Shown here: positions 61,587-64,000 of the stretch, piece after piece
Layout: every line of letters starts with the position of its first letter
Numbering within the stretch: the stretch's first letter is position 1
Source: Vitreoscilla massiliensis
Lineage (GTDB): Bacteria > Pseudomonadota > Gammaproteobacteria > Burkholderiales > Neisseriaceae
Direction: 5' to 3'
Assembly (NCBI RefSeq): GCF_001457815.1
Contig: NZ_LN898221.1
Coordinates: forward strand, 515,053-579,052
DNA: 64,000 nt
Program-made: the position numbers and the translations under genes
The notes under the pieces: generated by a model
The model's input: only the letters and a program-made list of their open reading frames with translations
Database searches by the model: none
What the model was told of the DNA's origin: nothing

Positions 61587-64000
61587 ATGAACAAAATTTA
61601 CAGATTAAAATGGAGCGAAACCCTTCAGTCTTGGGTATCGGTATCTGAAATAGCCCAAAGTAAAGGAAAGAAAAAAACCATTTTAGCTATGTGTTTATTG
61701 GGTCTTAGCCTCAGTTCCACATACGCACAAGCCGCCTCAACCGGTTTATCAATCAATGCAGATGCCCGTTATGATGGCTATGTCGTCAACACTGCTTTTG
61801 ATGCCTCTCGTATGCTGGGTATTGATGCCACTTATGGGCACCAATTGGAATTTAAAAATGGTCGCATCAATGTCGATATGACCACAGCCACCATAAGCCC
61901 GTCGGCTCACAAACCAATCGGCATTGAGCTGTTAAACAACTCACCGTTTACTTCACCCAATATCAATATTGAAAACACCCATATCAATGTTTCTGGAAAA
62001 CAAGGCGCGGAAGGCATACACAGTTACAGTTTGAGCAGTGCTAACCTCAAAAACAACACCTTCAATATTCAAGGTTTGGATGGCGAAAGCATTGGTTTTA
62101 TTCAAAGCAATTATGATAATTGTGTGACCAATCAAACCTGTGATCAAGGACAGGTCTTTGTTTCTGGTAACACTGTGATGAATGTTGAAAACGGCAATAC
62201 CAACACATCGGCCATAGGTTGGAAAAGCACAGCTTCGTCTAACAGCAAGGCCACCTTAAATATCAGTGGTCACTCTGTTACCCACATTAAAACACAAGGC
62301 AAAGCCATACCTTATGCTTACTACACTGAGTTCAATGGTCACATTAACTTCAAAGATGCGTCACTGTCTGGTACCACCAATGGCAAAGAAGGTGTGTATA
62401 TTCGGGCTGGCGGTCAAATTGCTTTTGAAGGCGATACCAAGGCCTTATCACCTATCCACTTAATTGTTGAAAATGGCAATGTGTATTTCGATAAAATCAG
62501 CGCTAGTGAATTTTCTGTAGCGGAATTGCGCAGCACCCAAGGCACCAACAACAATACCCATGAATACGATATAGGTGAATATGGAGCATCCATCAGCAAT
62601 AATGCTACCGTATACCTCGGCGATAAAACCTTAATTGTCACCGGTGAACACCATACCCCAGACCAATACAATGTGCTTCTGTCTCACATAGCGGGCTCTG
62701 ACAAAAGCAAATTGATTAAGAGAGGCGATAATGTCCTTACCTTGGGACATTCACATAACCAATTTTTGGGAGAATTAATAGTTGAGCAAGGAGGACTGGA
62801 GCTGGGGGGTGTAAAATATTTTCCTGTTCCCTATATGACACAGCTTAAGCAGGCCACAATCAAGAATGGGGCCACCTTAAGCAGTGTGGATGGCGCGATT
62901 GGCAATACTGTGATTGAAAGAGGGGCCACACTGCAACTCGGGTCTCAGGTAAAACCAGATACGGGTGGCAATTTAGATGTGATGGGCAATCTTCACAATG
63001 AAGGTTCGATTAAATTGCATCAAGGCGAAATTTCCAATAATACCTTGTATATCAGTGGCGATTATTTCGGTGCCAATGGCAGTACTTTGGACATGTCGTT
63101 TAGCCTGCTCAAAAAAAATCCTAATGACCCGTATGAAAACATCACCGTGCTTTCAGATACATTGCACATTAATGGCAATGCCAGTGGCACCACCAAAGTC
63201 AAAGTCTCTAATTTTGGTAACATCGCCAGAGACATCAGCGATTCCAATGGAATCCTTTTAATTAACATTAATGGCAAATCGGATGCAGAATTTGTCCAAG
63301 ATGGGCGCATTGTTGCTGGGGTTTACGAGTATTTTTTGGTACGTGGCAATGATGCTTATCCAGGCAAAGACCCTGCCCTGAGCAACAAACCTTATGGTGA
63401 AGCTGAACCGATTCCAAGCAAAAATTGGTATCTGAATAATTTGCTACCAACCGTGAAACCAACTGTCACCCCTACAGTCGCACCGACCGTCAAACCAACA
63501 GTCACCCCTACAGTCGCACCGACGGTTAAACCAACTGTCACACCTACGGTAACCCCAACGGTTAAACCAACTGTCGCACCTACAGTAGCTCCAACCGTGA
63601 AACCAACTGTGGCTCCTACGATAGCGCCAACCGTAAAACCAACAGTCACTCCTACAGTCGCACCAACCGTCAAGCCAACAGTTGCGCCTACAGTCGCACC
63701 AACCGTGAAACCAACTGTCGCACCTACTGTAGCGCCAACGGTCAAACCAACAGTAACGCCTACCGTTGCCCCAACCCAAGCCCCACAACCCGGCCCCAAA
63801 GTTATCCGCCCCGAAGCCGCTTCTTACAACAGCACAGCTTACGCGGCCAACAATATGTTCAAACTGGGCTTACAAGACCGTTTGAATGGTTATGCCGCCA
63901 GCGAATATGAAACCGAAGGCGGTGGTTTGGATGGCAGTCCAGAACGTGGCAGCGCTTGGATTAACTATGTTGGTTCCAAGGCCGACTTTAAAGATGGCAG
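61587..64000 (+). CDS. Autotransporter (type Va secretion), 3' end beyond the window
   Basis: At least 804 codons, open to the right edge. It begins MNKIYRLKWSETLQSWVSVSE, the extended signal peptide region (ESPR) of large autotransporters, followed by a hydrophobic signal core and cleavage near TYAQAA (about residue 50). The passenger (about 50-610) is a pertactin-like beta-helix with many NxT/NGN-type turns. A linker of about 110 residues (621-730) repeats PTV-[KAT]. After it, YNSTAYAANNMFKLGLQDRL and RGSAWINYVGSK mark the start of the beta-barrel region. Probable role is surface adhesion. Base composition is lower in GC than the housekeeping genes, and it contains no DUS copy in the visible part. 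Confidence 0.9.
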   Translation, partial: MNKIYRLKWSETLQSWVSVSEIAQSKGKKKTILAMCLLGLSLSSTYAQAASTGLSINADARYDGYVVNTAFDASRMLGIDATYGHQLEFKNGRINVDMTTATISPSAHKPIGIELLNNSPFTSPNINIENTHINVSGKQGAEGIHSYSLSSANLKNNTFNIQGLDGESIGFIQSNYDNCVTNQTCDQGQVFVSGNTVMNVENGNTNTSAIGWKSTASSNSKATLNISGHSVTHIKTQGKAIPYAYYTEFNGHINFKDASLSGTTNGKEGVYIRAGGQIAFEGDTKALSPIHLIVENGNVYFDKISASEFSVAELRSTQGTNNNTHEYDIGEYGASISNNATVYLGDKTLIVTGEHHTPDQYNVLLSHIAGSDKSKLIKRGDNVLTLGHSHNQFLGELIVEQGGLELGGVKYFPVPYMTQLKQATIKNGATLSSVDGAIGNTVIERGATLQLGSQVKPDTGGNLDVMGNLHNEGSIKLHQGEISNNTLYISGDYFGANGSTLDMSFSLLKKNPNDPYENITVLSDTLHINGNASGTTKVKVSNFGNIARDISDSNGILLININGKSDAEFVQDGRIVAGVYEYFLVRGNDAYPGKDPALSNKPYGEAEPIPSKNWYLNNLLPTVKPTVTPTVAPTVKPTVTPTVAPTVKPTVTPTVTPTVKPTVAPTVAPTVKPTVAPTIAPTVKPTVTPTVAPTVKPTVAPTVAPTVKPTVAPTVAPTVKPTVTPTVAPTQAPQPGPKVIRPEAASYNSTAYAANNMFKLGLQDRLNGYAASEYETEGGGLDGSPERGSAWINYVGSKADFKDG
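63447..63776 (+). repeat. PTV-rich tandem repeat inside the autotransporter
   Basis: Short units of nine bases (Pro-Thr-Val) in a higher-order 36-base pattern, PTVKPTVTPTVA or PTVKPTVAPTVA. Synonymous third-position changes distinguish the copies. Confidence 0.85.

Noticed and set aside
63392..63799. Minus-strand Gly-Val-Thr repeat frame
   Set aside because: It is the complement of the PTV repeat of the autotransporter, not a gene.

Overview
The window looks like a chromosomal segment of a betaproteobacterium of the family Neisseriaceae. The gene families fit (FetA-like iron uptake, UbiM-like hydroxylase, an ESPR-type autotransporter). The strongest clue is a 12-14 base element, AAGCGGCCTGTAAA, scattered through it dozens of times, alone or as inverted pairs after genes. 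It has the length, the CTG core and the terminator-forming habit of neisserial DNA uptake sequences (DUS), and it differs at two positions from a published Kingella dialect (AAGCAGCCTGCA). The dialect, phaC/phaA and moderate GC would fit a Vitreoscilla-like genus, but that is a guess. No rRNA, tRNA, CRISPR array or intact insertion sequence was seen.

Layout. 1-7.8 kb: the start of a MerR regulator, an MdfA-type drug exporter, and a probable iron/redox regulon (PepSY-flavoreductase, OmpR-type regulator, QseC/PmrB-type kinase, small PepSY protein). The regulon's two control regions each carry CTTAAG-N5-CTTAAG. 7.8-10.7 kb: divergent copper genes copA and copZ, each behind a MerR/CueR-type operator with a 19-base spacer. 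10.8-26 kb: mostly housekeeping genes (murI, rlmK, an RGG-tailed DEAD-box helicase, phoU, serS, cysK, a YejA-like binding protein, fabI, mscL) plus unrecognised lipoproteins and an acidic 451-residue protein of PopZ-like layout. 26-35 kb: a CbiM-like permease with nudL, phaC-phaA, a DMT transporter, and cstA-ybdD. 35-43 kb: a NylB/class C beta-lactamase-like hydrolase, a VWA lipoprotein, hrpA and a nucleoside deoxyribosyltransferase-like protein. 43-46 kb: an AT-rich accessory stretch with two orphan genes. 46-52 kb: ubiM-like, uvrA and a J-domain-like membrane protein.

52-58.5 kb is a ferric-siderophore uptake locus. It has a TonB-dependent receptor behind a Fur box, then a second Fur box driving a single-EamA-domain membrane protein, two FecCD-type permeases, an ATPase and a lipoprotein binding protein. 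Next come dctA and about 600 bases of tandem ~200-base repeats, each headed by a DUS hairpin. A GNAT acetyltransferase follows, and the window ends inside a large autotransporter gene with a PTV-rich linker.

The most interesting points are the uptake-sequence dialect, the CTTAAG-box regulon, the tandem repeat array, the EamA gene inside the iron operon and the PopZ-like protein. All functional statements rest on motif reading; no database search was run.
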